Of a stretch of DNA of 12,568 nt, positions 1 through 6,104 are shown one piece after another. Origin of the DNA: Candidatus Bathyarchaeota archaeon (GTDB lineage: Archaea; Thermoproteota; Bathyarchaeia; 40CM-2-53-6); contig VBBE01000081.1 of NCBI GenBank assembly GCA_005884605.1, positions 1-12,568 on the forward strand, given 5' to 3'. The notes under the pieces were generated by a model, which saw nothing but the letters and a program-made list of their open reading frames with translations, searched no databases and was not told the DNA's origin. Made by a program: the position numbers and the translations under genes. Numbering within the stretch: the first letter of the stretch is position 1; each line of letters opens with the position of its first letter.

Positions 1-953
1 GGTGTGAGGTCTGAATATGTTGCAGTGACAGTAGTCTCGGTGGGACCATACGTGTTGACCATACGCCGACCAGGACGAGCCCAGCGCGTGAGTAGGTTTT
101 CAGGGTACACTTCTCCGCCGAGAATGACAAGATGTAGGGTGGGGATATCTTCCTCAAGCATGCTTAGGAGGGTTGGAACGCACGAAATCACAGTTACCTG
201 GTTTTCTACCAGGAATTTTGAGAGGTCAAGGCCTGCATGAGCTAGTTCGCGAGTCACAGGGACAAGACATGCGCCGGCCTGGAAGGCGAGCCAGATCTCT
301 TCAACGGAGAGGTCAAAGGATAATGATGCGATCTGGCAGACCCGGTCTTCAGAAGTAACGCGAAAGAGTTCGGCCTCTGCCCCGACCAGGTTGCAGACGC
401 TACGATGCCCGACTAAGACGCCTTTGGGGCGACCCGTCGAGCCTGAGGTATAGATGACATAGCAGAGGTCGTCGGATCTCACTCTGACCACATCGGTTGG
501 GAGGCGTGTAGAAGTTTCCGAGCTGATGGCATTAGCATCCACGTCGACCGCGATGATTCTTCCGTGAAATTCCCGGTGATGCGAGGCCAGAGAGGCGGTG
601 GTGATGAGGGTCTCAGCGTGAGAGTCACCGAGAACGTAGGAGATCCGGTCCGCCGGATACTCCGGGTCCAAAGGCAAGTAGGCCGCCCCAGCTTTTAGAG
701 TGCCCAGAATTGATACGTATGCGTCGAGTGATCGGGAGAGGAGTATTGCGACAATAGAGCCGCGGCCTATCCCATGGTTATGGAGGTATCGGGCTAGACG
801 ATTGGCTCGTTGCTCAATCTCAGCGTAAGTTATTCTTCTGCCTTCGACTATTATGGCAGTTGCTTCGGGGCGCGTGTCAACTTGCGCTTCAAAGAACTCG
901 TGGAGTAAGCTGAATCGGCCGGCTTCTTCTGGGGGCCTGATTCTTCGAAGCAT
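1..953 (-). CDS. Pls/PosA-like nonribosomal peptide synthetase, N-terminal adenylation domain (partial, runs off left edge)
   Basis: The first 317 residues are visible. An adenylation domain activates an amino acid as its AMP ester and loads it on a carrier domain. Seen in order: ITYAEI (A1-like, res 41-46), LKAGAAYLPLD (A2, 86-96), YTSGSTGRPKG (A3 P-loop, 168-178), SFDLSVEEIW (A4, 212-221) and NTYGPTE (A5, 300-306). No condensation domain precedes it; only about 15 residues come before the fold. By eye against GrsA, the pocket residues are D214, L215, E218, S257, I277, G279, T301, V309. The Asp at the first position fits an alpha-amino-acid substrate; which one is unknown. The FDLSVEEIW, CVPTLLSMLEED and RWARPGRR stretches resemble Pls/PosA (poly-lysine synthetase type) proteins as I remember them. 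That family usually carries a carrier domain and a membrane-bound C-terminal region, which would lie outside the window. The ATG at 953 is the only start, since an in-frame TAA lies 21 bases upstream. It could instead be a loading module of an ordinary NRPS. Confidence 0.9.
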   Translation of the reverse strand, partial: MLRRIRPPEEAGRFSLLHEFFEAQVDTRPEATAIIVEGRRITYAEIEQRANRLARYLHNHGIGRGSIVAILLSRSLDAYVSILGTLKAGAAYLPLDPEYPADRISYVLGDSHAETLITTASLASHHREFHGRIIAVDVDANAISSETSTRLPTDVVRVRSDDLCYVIYTSGSTGRPKGVLVGHRSVCNLVGAEAELFRVTSEDRVCQIASLSFDLSVEEIWLAFQAGACLVPVTRELAHAGLDLSKFLVENQVTVISCVPTLLSMLEEDIPTLHLVILGGEVYPENLLTRWARPGRRMVNTYGPTETTVTATYSDLT

Positions 954-1002
954 TTCTCTTGCTCGACCATTTTACCGAAGGTTTGAACTTTTGTCCATCC
1001 CG

Positions 1003-1077
1003 GTATATCTTCGGATATTCGAGGGCAGCTGTGCGAACAAGTGCCTAGACTAGTCTTCCCATATTGCGATATAAATC
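1003..1077 (-). promoter_or_regulatory. Two possible TATA boxes upstream of the NRPS-like gene
   Basis: Read on the minus strand, GATTTATATC (1068-1077) is a strong archaeal TATA-like box. AGATATACC (1003-1011) is a weaker one. The near box would place transcription about 25-30 nt before the ATG at 953. The far box would give a leader of about 90 nt. The weaker box overlaps a small inverted repeat, ATATC-ttcg-GATAT (1005-1018). Their presence suggests the synthetase gene can be transcribed independently of the oxidase gene upstream, which ends at 1175. Prediction only. Confidence 0.4.
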
Positions 1078-1174
1078 AACGGATTTTGAACGACCACAAA
1101 CAGTTACAATCACGACCGAGAAATCTGCTGCTCCTACGTCAGACTGGATCGGTTGTGATGCGATCCTAGTCCGG

Positions 1175-2263
1175 CTAAACGGCCCTAACGTATTCCGGAG
1201 TGATGTCAGCCGGTCGTGCTACGCCGGCAAGCTTCATCACATTTGCTAGCTCCGTTCTCAAATGTTCCAGTACCGCAGCAACTCCATCTGCTCCGTAGAG
1301 CGCGAGACCCCATAATACGGGTCTCCCCACGCCGACCGCTTCGGCGCCTAACGCCAGTGCCTTGAAGACGTCGGTTCCTCTACGGATTCCGCTGTCGAAT
1401 AGCACTCTCGTTTTCCCTCTGACTCTATCGACGATTGGCAGCAAAGCTTCGATCGCCCCCAAACCGGTATCGAGTTGTCTCCCCCCATGGTTCGAGACAA
1501 TGATCGCGGAGACCTTGCGCTTGGCAGCTTCCTCGGCGTCATCAGGTGAAAGAATTCCTTTGACTAGGACCGGCAGAGTGGTGTGCTTCCGGGTCCATTC
1601 GTAGTCGTCCCAGCTAAGATCGTCTTTGATACCAGCTGTGAGAGCCTCAAGACCTCTCCTTGCAGCCGCGAATCGCTCGGATTGAACGTTAGGCCGGTTA
1701 AGATCCTTGGGTAACGTGAAGCTGTTCCTGACATTACGATCCCTGATGCCCAACACTGGCAGGTCGACTGTCAGAACGATCGCGGAGTAGCCGGCCGTCT
1801 CGGCTCGCTGTAGTAGTTGTTTGTTGACTTCGGGATCCTTTTTGAAGTATAGTTGAAACCAGCGAGGGCTGTCTTTGATCGATGCTGCTATTTCCTCTAG
1901 CGTCTTGTTGGAGCCTGTTGGAGCAACGAAAAGTGCACCTGCCTTTTTCGCGCCTTGTGCGCTTCCAACCTCTCCCAGAGGATGGACTGCGCCATGGTTA
2001 GCCATTGGAGTAACATAGATTGGCATGGACAATCGTTGCCCGAGAAGATTGGTTGACGTGTCGACCTGCTTGATTCCCTTCAGGACCCGGGGCATGATCG
2101 ATATTTTCTGGAAGGCTTCTCGGTTAGCCCTCAGGGTCAGCTCCGAACCAGCGCCTCCAGCCACGAAATCGTAGCTGGCCTCGTCGAGCTGCTGCTTTGC
2201 TTGCTGCTCTAATTCGTCAAGGTTGACGATTTCGGGCTTTGTTGCAGTTCTCGCTTGAGTCAG
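1175..2263 (-). CDS. FMN-dependent alpha-hydroxy-acid oxidase/dehydrogenase (lactate oxidase family)
   Basis: The enzyme oxidises a 2-hydroxy acid to the 2-oxo acid on FMN, with O2 or an electron carrier as acceptor. Numbered from the GTG at 2164, the TIM-barrel motifs are PMANHGAVHPLGE (53-65), RWFQLYF (101-107, Tyr106), LTVDLPVLGIRDR (131-143), VKGI (Lys202), the active-site SNHGGRQLD (224-232, His226 and Arg229) and FDSGIRRG (256-263) for FMN phosphate. The family's N-terminal segment is still coding upstream of that GTG: NLDELEQQAKQQLDEASYDF leads straight into VAGGAG. It includes the Tyr equivalent to glycolate oxidase Tyr24. The frame is open to a TGA at 2318-2320 but has no ATG, GTG or TTG before 2164. 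I chose CTG 2263-2261 as the likeliest near-cognate start; a conventional caller would start at 2164 and lose conserved residues. The gene lies about 66 bp after the ArsR gene and 221 bp before the NRPS-like gene. Exact substrate unknown. Confidence 0.88.
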   Translation of the reverse strand: MTQARTATKPEIVNLDELEQQAKQQLDEASYDFVAGGAGSELTLRANREAFQKISIMPRVLKGIKQVDTSTNLLGQRLSMPIYVTPMANHGAVHPLGEVGSAQGAKKAGALFVAPTGSNKTLEEIAASIKDSPRWFQLYFKKDPEVNKQLLQRAETAGYSAIVLTVDLPVLGIRDRNVRNSFTLPKDLNRPNVQSERFAAARRGLEALTAGIKDDLSWDDYEWTRKHTTLPVLVKGILSPDDAEEAAKRKVSAIIVSNHGGRQLDTGLGAIEALLPIVDRVRGKTRVLFDSGIRRGTDVFKALALGAEAVGVGRPVLWGLALYGADGVAAVLEHLRTELANVMKLAGVARPADITPEYVRAV

Positions 2264-2329
2264 CTTGGGCCACTGACAGACTCCGAGCTGGTAGCTATGT
2301 ATGTCCTGCTGTCTCGCTCAAGGCTCTGG

Positions 2330-2656
2330 TTAGCTTCCTTCGATTTCATGTTTCATACGGGCCAACAGATCGATTGCGCTGTCCGCGTAACCACTGATCC
2401 ACCTGTCATGTAGTTCTTTGATAGGGAGGGGGTTGATGTAGTTCCAGCGAAGACGCCCCTCACGCTTCACGATGATGAGATCGGCTTTTTCGAGAACGCT
2501 CACGTGTTGCATAACAGTGCATCGATCCAGTTGACTGAAGCGCTCGATTAGTTCTCCAGTTGTTCTTGCTCTCACTTTGAGCAGGTCGAGAATCTCGCGC
2601 CTCCTAGAATCGCCAAGTGCCTTGAAGATGAGATCGTACTTCTCCTCCTTTAGCAT
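2330..2656 (-). CDS. ArsR-family winged helix-turn-helix regulator
   Basis: A 108-residue DNA-binding repressor or activator with typical ArsR length. Residues 6-28 (KYDLIFKALGDSRRREILDL) are the family's N-terminal helices. The helix-turn-helix spans about 33-57 (TGELIERF, then TVMQHVSVLEKADL) and the wing about 60-74 (LIIVKREGRLRWNYIN). It lacks a CxC metal site and has one Cys (46), so metal sensing is unlikely. It belongs to the group usually paired with AHSA1/SRPBCC genes, and such a gene is divergent from it here. The ATG at 2656 is preceded by GGAGAAGG, a plausible Shine-Dalgarno. Its TAA is followed, in the same reading frame, by the oxidase frame, so co-transcription with the oxidase is likely. 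Inference: it controls the divergent AHSA1 gene through the palindrome at 2724-2741. Confidence 0.88.
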   Translation of the reverse strand: MLKEEKYDLIFKALGDSRRREILDLLKVRARTTGELIERFSQLDRCTVMQHVSVLEKADLIIVKREGRLRWNYINPLPIKELHDRWISGYADSAIDLLARMKHEIEGS

Positions 2657-2723
2657 ACTACCTTCTCCACGGTGGGATCCTGGGCTGAGTGAAACAATGG
2701 TGACAATTGAGTAGGGAACAAAG

Positions 2724-2741
2724 TGTTATAAATGTATAACA
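2724..2741 (+). promoter_or_regulatory. Palindromic operator overlapping the TATA box of the AHSA1 gene
   Basis: TGTTATA-aatg-TATAACA is a perfect 7-bp inverted repeat with a 4-bp spacer. The TATA-like TTATAAAT lies inside it, 31-38 bp before the ATG at 2764. Transcription would start within a few bases of the ATG, giving a leaderless or near-leaderless mRNA. A dimeric ArsR protein bound here would block TBP. It sits about 70-85 bp from the ArsR start, so autoregulation is possible but less direct. Confidence 0.65.
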
Positions 2742-2763
2742 TATAGCCGACAAGGATGCGGGG

Positions 2764-3261
2764 ATGCAAAATATGGATCTAAGATTCACTGTTCAGACGA
2801 AAATCCAGAAACCGGTAAACGAGGTCTTTGACGCTGTCCACAACCCGAAGAAGCTTAGCGGCTACTTCACGTCTGGCGGATCCGACGGACCATTGGATGA
2901 AGGAAAAACCGTGGTATGGAAATTCAATGACGTTGGCGACAAAATTGTGTCGGCCCCAGTGAAGGTACAGAAGGTCGTGCGCAACAGACTAATTCGATTC
3001 TCATGGGAGGCGAGCGAGGGGCTCTTTGACCCGAAAACCGGATCAATACCAGAACCAGGCGGATACGACACTGTTGTCGAGATGAGTTTCGAACCTTTGA
3101 ACGCGAACGAGACGCTTGTGAAGATTGTTGAGGGTAAATGGAGATCTACAGAGAGCGGTCTGCAAGGCTCGTACGGGAACTGTCAGGGCTGGACGCACAT
3201 GGGCCTCTGCCTGAAAGCCTTCCTCGAACACGGCATCAACTTGCGGAAAGGCTCGTTCTAG
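2764..3261 (+). CDS. AHSA1/SRPBCC (START-like) domain protein
   Basis: A 165-residue single-domain protein of the AHSA1 branch of the SRPBCC fold, which binds hydrophobic ligands in a deep cavity. Seen: the N-terminal strand and helix (FTVQTKIQKPVNEVFDAV, res 8-25), GYFTSGGSDGPLDEGKTVVWKF (about 32-53), the central sheet VQKVVRNRLIRFSWEA, and the long C-terminal helix (GWTHMGLCLKAFLEHGINLR), all as expected for the family at about full length. The ATG at 2764 is nearest the promoter; a second ATG at 2773 is possible. It is divergent from the ArsR gene, an arrangement common in bacteria and archaea, and is probably its main target. The ligand is unknown, and no enzymatic activity can be assigned. 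Downstream, 3262-3337 holds nothing recognisable. Confidence 0.88.
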   Translation: MQNMDLRFTVQTKIQKPVNEVFDAVHNPKKLSGYFTSGGSDGPLDEGKTVVWKFNDVGDKIVSAPVKVQKVVRNRLIRFSWEASEGLFDPKTGSIPEPGGYDTVVEMSFEPLNANETLVKIVEGKWRSTESGLQGSYGNCQGWTHMGLCLKAFLEHGINLRKGSF

Positions 3262-3337
3262 CAACGAAAATCAAGCTAGCTAGCGTCTTTGGCGTTGTCA
3301 ATAAATCTGGTTTTCCAGTATAGGCATGTTATCCATC

Positions 3338-3610
3338 TCAGGACTTATCCTCCAACATTGGTATCTTCTTTCCACGTAGACGATTGAGTATTCCAGGTTT
3401 CTGTATCAACTTAATCCTCTCATTTTGAAGGATAACATTAGTTGAGGCAATTGTCAACTGCATCTTCAATCCATATCCTATGTCCTGCCAACCCTCTGAT
3501 GCGAGAATAACACCAGTTCTGTCCCAACTTGGTCTTTCAGTCAAGGCAATGTGAACTATCAGTTCATTCCCTTTCCTTTCAACCCTTATGGTGTGTGGTA
3601 TTCCCCTCAA
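3338..3610 (-). CDS. Small hypothetical protein with AT-rich codon usage
   Basis: I do not recognise this 90-residue ORF. It opens with a TTG; an in-frame TGA lies nine bases upstream and there is no better start. The pattern suggests beta strands (TIRVERKGNELIVHIAL, res 7-23; KMQLTIASTNVIL about 49-61) and a basic C-terminal tail (NRLRGKKIPMLEDKS). There are no Cys, membrane or signal segments. Codon use differs from most neighbours: seven of twelve Ile are ATA and six of eight Arg are AGA or AGG. This supports a real gene of different origin rather than a random frame. A TATA-like ATATAT at 3645-3650, about 36 bp upstream on this strand, would suit a short leader. It is divergent from the DUF4287 remnant, only 11 bp away. 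Confidence 0.5.
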   Translation of the reverse strand: MRGIPHTIRVERKGNELIVHIALTERPSWDRTGVILASEGWQDIGYGLKMQLTIASTNVILQNERIKLIQKPGILNRLRGKKIPMLEDKS

Positions 3611-3621
3611 GTCATGTCACC

Positions 3622-3845
3622 GTGGCTAGACCGACATTCCAGGGATATATGGACAACATTCAGATCAAGACTGGCAAGACCGCGCAAAGCTTCTGGAAAC
3701 TTGCCACAAGAAAGGTTTTGTCAAGCGCCGCGAGGCTGCAACAAAGCATTCCGAGATGCTGAGCTGGCTCAAATCAAAGGAGATTGGATTAGGCCATGTG
3801 CACGCAAACTTCATCATACTGTATTTGCAATTGCGTGCAAAATGA
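3622..3845 (+). pseudogene. DUF4287-domain protein, broken by one frameshift
   Basis: From GTG 3622 one frame encodes ARPTFQGYMDNIQIKTGKT and then AQSFWKLA up to 3705. Another frame, from 3708 to the TGA at 3843-3845, encodes KKGFVKRREAATKHSEMLSW followed by LKSKEIGLGHVHANFIILYL. Joined, these give a ~74-residue DUF4287 domain with its hallmark DNIxxKTGKT start and GLGHxHAN end, close to the family's usual size. One base is missing (or a -1 shift is needed) around 3705-3708. No classical slippery heptamer is present, so a recent mutation or assembly indel is likelier than programmed frameshifting. DUF4287 is of unknown function and is often found with DUF1801/DUF5655-type proteins; a DUF1801 gene follows 113 bp downstream. 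Confidence 0.7.
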
Positions 3846-3958
3846 CCCGAAACTTAGCACTCAGTCGAGAAAATGGGCTCGTAGCACCGGTGTACAGATT
3901 ACGAGAAATAAGATATGAGTAGTGTCGAACACCAAATCGAAGAGCCTGGTGAACGAGA

Positions 3959-4327
3959 ATGGTGCCCGCTAAGAAATCCAAAACAATAGACGAATACATC
4001 GAATCTTTTCCGGAGAACGTTCAAGACATCCTCGAAAAGCTGAGAGACACCGTACGTAAAGCGGCGCCTGGAGCGGCGGAATCAATCAGTTATCAAATGC
4101 CGACCTTCAAACTAGATAAGAATAAATTAGTATATTTCAGCGCTTGGAAAAATCATATCGGGTTCTACTCCATACCCGTAGGCGATGCGGCCTTCCGAAA
4201 GGAGTTATCTCCCTATAGTGGAGAGAAAGGCTCGTTACGGTTCCCGATGGACAAACCTATTCCATACGATCTCGTGAAGAAAATCGTCATGTTTCGAATG
4301 AGGGAAATTCGACAGAAAAGGAAATAA
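3959..4327 (+). CDS. DUF1801 family protein (YdhG-like, 'iron chaperone' fold)
   Basis: A 122-residue cytoplasmic protein with the whole DUF1801 domain: TIDEYIESFPENVQDILEKL (res 9-28), ESISYQMPTFKLD, LVYFSAWKNHIGFYSIP (central sheet), LSPYSGEKGSLRFPMDKPIP and the C-terminal helix DLVKKIVMFRMREIRQKRK. The length is normal for the family. The fold resembles frataxin/Fra-like iron chaperones and is sometimes annotated so, but the biochemical role is not established. The ATG at 3959 is chosen; a GTG follows immediately at 3962. A weak TATA-like AATAAGATA (3907-3915) lies upstream. It may once have formed a pair with the DUF4287 gene before it. Confidence 0.85.
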   Translation: MVPAKKSKTIDEYIESFPENVQDILEKLRDTVRKAAPGAAESISYQMPTFKLDKNKLVYFSAWKNHIGFYSIPVGDAAFRKELSPYSGEKGSLRFPMDKPIPYDLVKKIVMFRMREIRQKRK

Positions 4328-4418
4328 CCAGATTTTACCCCTTGACTGGAACTAACGACAGCTCTGTCCGTCTCAAGGGTTCATCTATTTCTTCTAGTCA
4401 TATGGAAGTGACTGTACC

Positions 4419-5324
4419 GTGGATATCTATCTAGTGGATGGCACCTACGAACTGTTCCGTCACTTCTACGCCCTCCCGACTCATGCCAACGATAGAGGCG
4501 AGGAGGTTGCAGCGACCCGCGGCGTACTCAACAGCATAGCAGGCATGCTCGAGTCCGGAATCACTCACATAGGGGTTGCGACAGACCATGTCATCGAATC
4601 ATTCCGGAACAACCTCTGGCCTGGATACAAGACGAGCGAAGGGGTTGATCCACGACTCATGTCACAATTCCCCTTGCTCGAAGAAGCACTGCAAGCAATG
4701 GGAGTAGAGGTCTGGCCGATGGTCGAGCTGGAGGCCGATGACGCTCTCGCCGGAGCCGCCGCCTCTCTGAGCAAGCTAGCGAGAGTCGGCCGTATCTACG
4801 TCTGTACTCCGGACAAGGATCTGGCCCAATGCGTTCGAAACGATCGCGTTGTTCAGCTGGATCGTCGTGACCGAAGTGTTCGGAACGAGGCGGGCGTGAT
4901 GGAGAAGTTCGGTGTCCCTCCAAGCTCAATTCCTGATTATCTCGCACTAGTCGGCGACGATGCGGACGGGTATCCTGGTTTGGAAGGTTGGGGAGAAAAA
5001 TCAACAGCCACCGTTCTCAGAATCTACAAGCATCTAGAATCCATTCCAAAGAAGGCAGAAACCTGGAAGGTACAACCACGATCCGCCCTTCGCCTCGCGG
5101 AGGTTCTAGAAACCGATTTCAAACTAGCTATTCTGTTTCGCGACCTCGCAACTCTCCGAACAAAGGAGCCAAGCATATCCTCTCCAGAAGAGATACACTG
5201 GAACGGACCTGGAGCGCGATTTCCGGCGATCTGCAAACGACTAGATGATTCTCAACTAGTTGATCGCGTAGCCGAGATACATGCTCGACAGCGGCCAAGG
5301 ATCAAGAGATCGAGAAGAAAATGA
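4419..5324 (+). CDS. Stand-alone 5'-3' exonuclease (bacterial Pol I N-domain/ExoIX type, PIN fold with H3TH)
   Basis: A 301-residue structure-specific nuclease that removes 5' flaps or RNA primers using two metal ions. All expected acidic motifs are present: VDG (Asp7), ATDHVIESFR with NLWPGYK (Asp56, the FR...YK substrate arch), ELEADDAL (Glu105, Asp107, Asp108), CTPDKDLAQ (Asp132, Asp134) and LVGDDADGYPG (Asp180, 181, 183), followed by the helix-hairpin motif GLEGWGEKSTATVL (187-200). Motif order and spacing follow the N-terminal domain of DNA polymerase I and Xni, not archaeal/eukaryotic FEN1, and no polymerase domain is attached. The C-terminus is basic (RQRPRIKRSRRK). The GTG at 4419 puts the first strand, MDIYLVDG, right at the start as in the family. 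It converges with the GNAT gene, 20 bp apart. An intact catalytic set suggests an active enzyme. Confidence 0.9.
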   Translation: MDIYLVDGTYELFRHFYALPTHANDRGEEVAATRGVLNSIAGMLESGITHIGVATDHVIESFRNNLWPGYKTSEGVDPRLMSQFPLLEEALQAMGVEVWPMVELEADDALAGAAASLSKLARVGRIYVCTPDKDLAQCVRNDRVVQLDRRDRSVRNEAGVMEKFGVPPSSIPDYLALVGDDADGYPGLEGWGEKSTATVLRIYKHLESIPKKAETWKVQPRSALRLAEVLETDFKLAILFRDLATLRTKEPSISSPEEIHWNGPGARFPAICKRLDDSQLVDRVAEIHARQRPRIKRSRRK

Positions 5325-5344
5325 ACGCTAGGTCCGTTCCCCAT

Positions 5345-5977
5345 TCATATGGTTCTTCGCATTACAACGGTAGTTGTTCGGCCGGTTCCGAAGGGTCCGA
5401 CTGTCTTGAACCCGGCCTTCTGGAACATCGAGACCGTTCCCGTATACATGAAGCCTGGGCCCTGGTCAGTCTTGCTCACCGGAATGGCTTCGACGAGGCC
5501 GCCACCCTTCTTTCTAATGCTCTCTAGCGCGGCCGCTAGGGCCGTGCCGGCTACACCACTTTTGCGATAATTCTTGTCAACGACAAAACAAGTGATCCTC
5601 CAGAGCCTCTTCTTCTCATCTGTAGACGCGATATTTTGATAGTGGCGACTATGGTCAACCCGTGGAAGTTCGTCTCTGGGACCATACTGACACCATCCCA
5701 CCGGCTCCCGATTCACATAGACAATTACCCCATGGGCTCGTCCATTCTTCACGAGCGCTTCCTTTTGTGAACGGTTCCTTGAAGCTCTCTCAGTTCTAGT
5801 GCGCGCTGGCATGTTCTCCGGAGCTGAGAAAGATGACACATGATGGAACGTGCACCAACACCACCACGCATCCCCAATTTCCGGTTTCTCGAAAAGCCTC
5901 GCTAGATCAGGCCATGTCTTAGCCGAGAGCTCCTTAGAAGTATATTCTGGGACTTCTGACGCCAATGTCTCGCCCAA
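5345..5977 (-). CDS. GNAT-family N-acetyltransferase
   Basis: A 210-residue protein predicted to move an acyl group from acyl-CoA to an amine. The acetyl-CoA-binding core is CFVVDKNYRKSGVAGTALAA (about res 130-149): beta-4, then the R-x-x-G-x-A/G pyrophosphate loop. It is followed by EAIPV and by the C-terminal FQKAGFKTVG typical of GNAT motif B. The N-terminal half (about 1-100) is longer than a minimal GNAT and has a Trp/Cys-rich stretch (DAWWCWCTFHHV, 36-47) and a strand VIVYVNREPVGWCQYG. The start is TTG 5977: an in-frame TGA lies just upstream, and GGAAGTGA, near the consensus GGAGGTGA, lies three bases before it. The acceptor substrate is unknown. It is divergent from the zinc-ribbon membrane protein gene. 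Confidence 0.85.
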   Translation of the reverse strand: MGETLASEVPEYTSKELSAKTWPDLARLFEKPEIGDAWWCWCTFHHVSSFSAPENMPARTRTERASRNRSQKEALVKNGRAHGVIVYVNREPVGWCQYGPRDELPRVDHSRHYQNIASTDEKKRLWRITCFVVDKNYRKSGVAGTALAAALESIRKKGGGLVEAIPVSKTDQGPGFMYTGTVSMFQKAGFKTVGPFGTGRTTTVVMRRTI

Positions 5978-5980
5978 TTC

Positions 5981-5988
5981 TCACTTCC
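5981..5988 (-). promoter_or_regulatory. Ribosome binding site deciding the TTG start of the GNAT gene
   Basis: GGAAGTGA on the minus strand differs by one base from the archaeal consensus GGAGGTGA and ends three bases before TTG 5977. With the in-frame stop directly upstream, it supports the TTG as the true start. Confidence 0.5.
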
Positions 5989-6004
5989 TAGCATACCGTG
6001 TCTT

Positions 6005-6012
6005 GATAAATC
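6005..6012 (-). promoter_or_regulatory. TATA-like box of the GNAT gene
   Basis: GATTTATC on the minus strand lies about 30 bp upstream of TTG 5977, the spacing expected for an archaeal promoter with a very short leader. Prediction from sequence and position only. Confidence 0.4.
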
Positions 6013-6072
6013 AACATTCATCGATCCATGGCAATAGGAAAAATAGGGATGAATAACCGAGTTTTCACTATC

Positions 6073-6080
6073 CTTATTTT
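6073..6080 (+). promoter_or_regulatory. TATA-like box of the zinc-ribbon membrane protein gene
   Basis: CTTATTTT, followed by another T, is centred about 28 bp before GTG 6105. This would give a leaderless or almost leaderless transcript. No Shine-Dalgarno precedes the GTG, which agrees. Confidence 0.4.
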
Positions 6081-6104
6081 TCGGGACGCCATCTAGGCCG
6101 AATC

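Noticed and set aside
3268..3284. Repeated GCTAGCTAGC-like sequence after the AHSA1 gene
   Set aside because: Short self-complementary string without a neighbouring partner or T-run; not enough to call a terminator or operator.
3551..3922. 123-codon plus-strand ORF
   Set aside because: It is out of frame with both DUF4287 segments it covers, and its product is Arg/Pro-rich without pattern; the DUF4287 reading is clearly the coding one.
4657..5004. 115-codon minus-strand ORF inside the exonuclease gene
   Set aside because: Arg-rich shadow of the exonuclease frame, without motifs.
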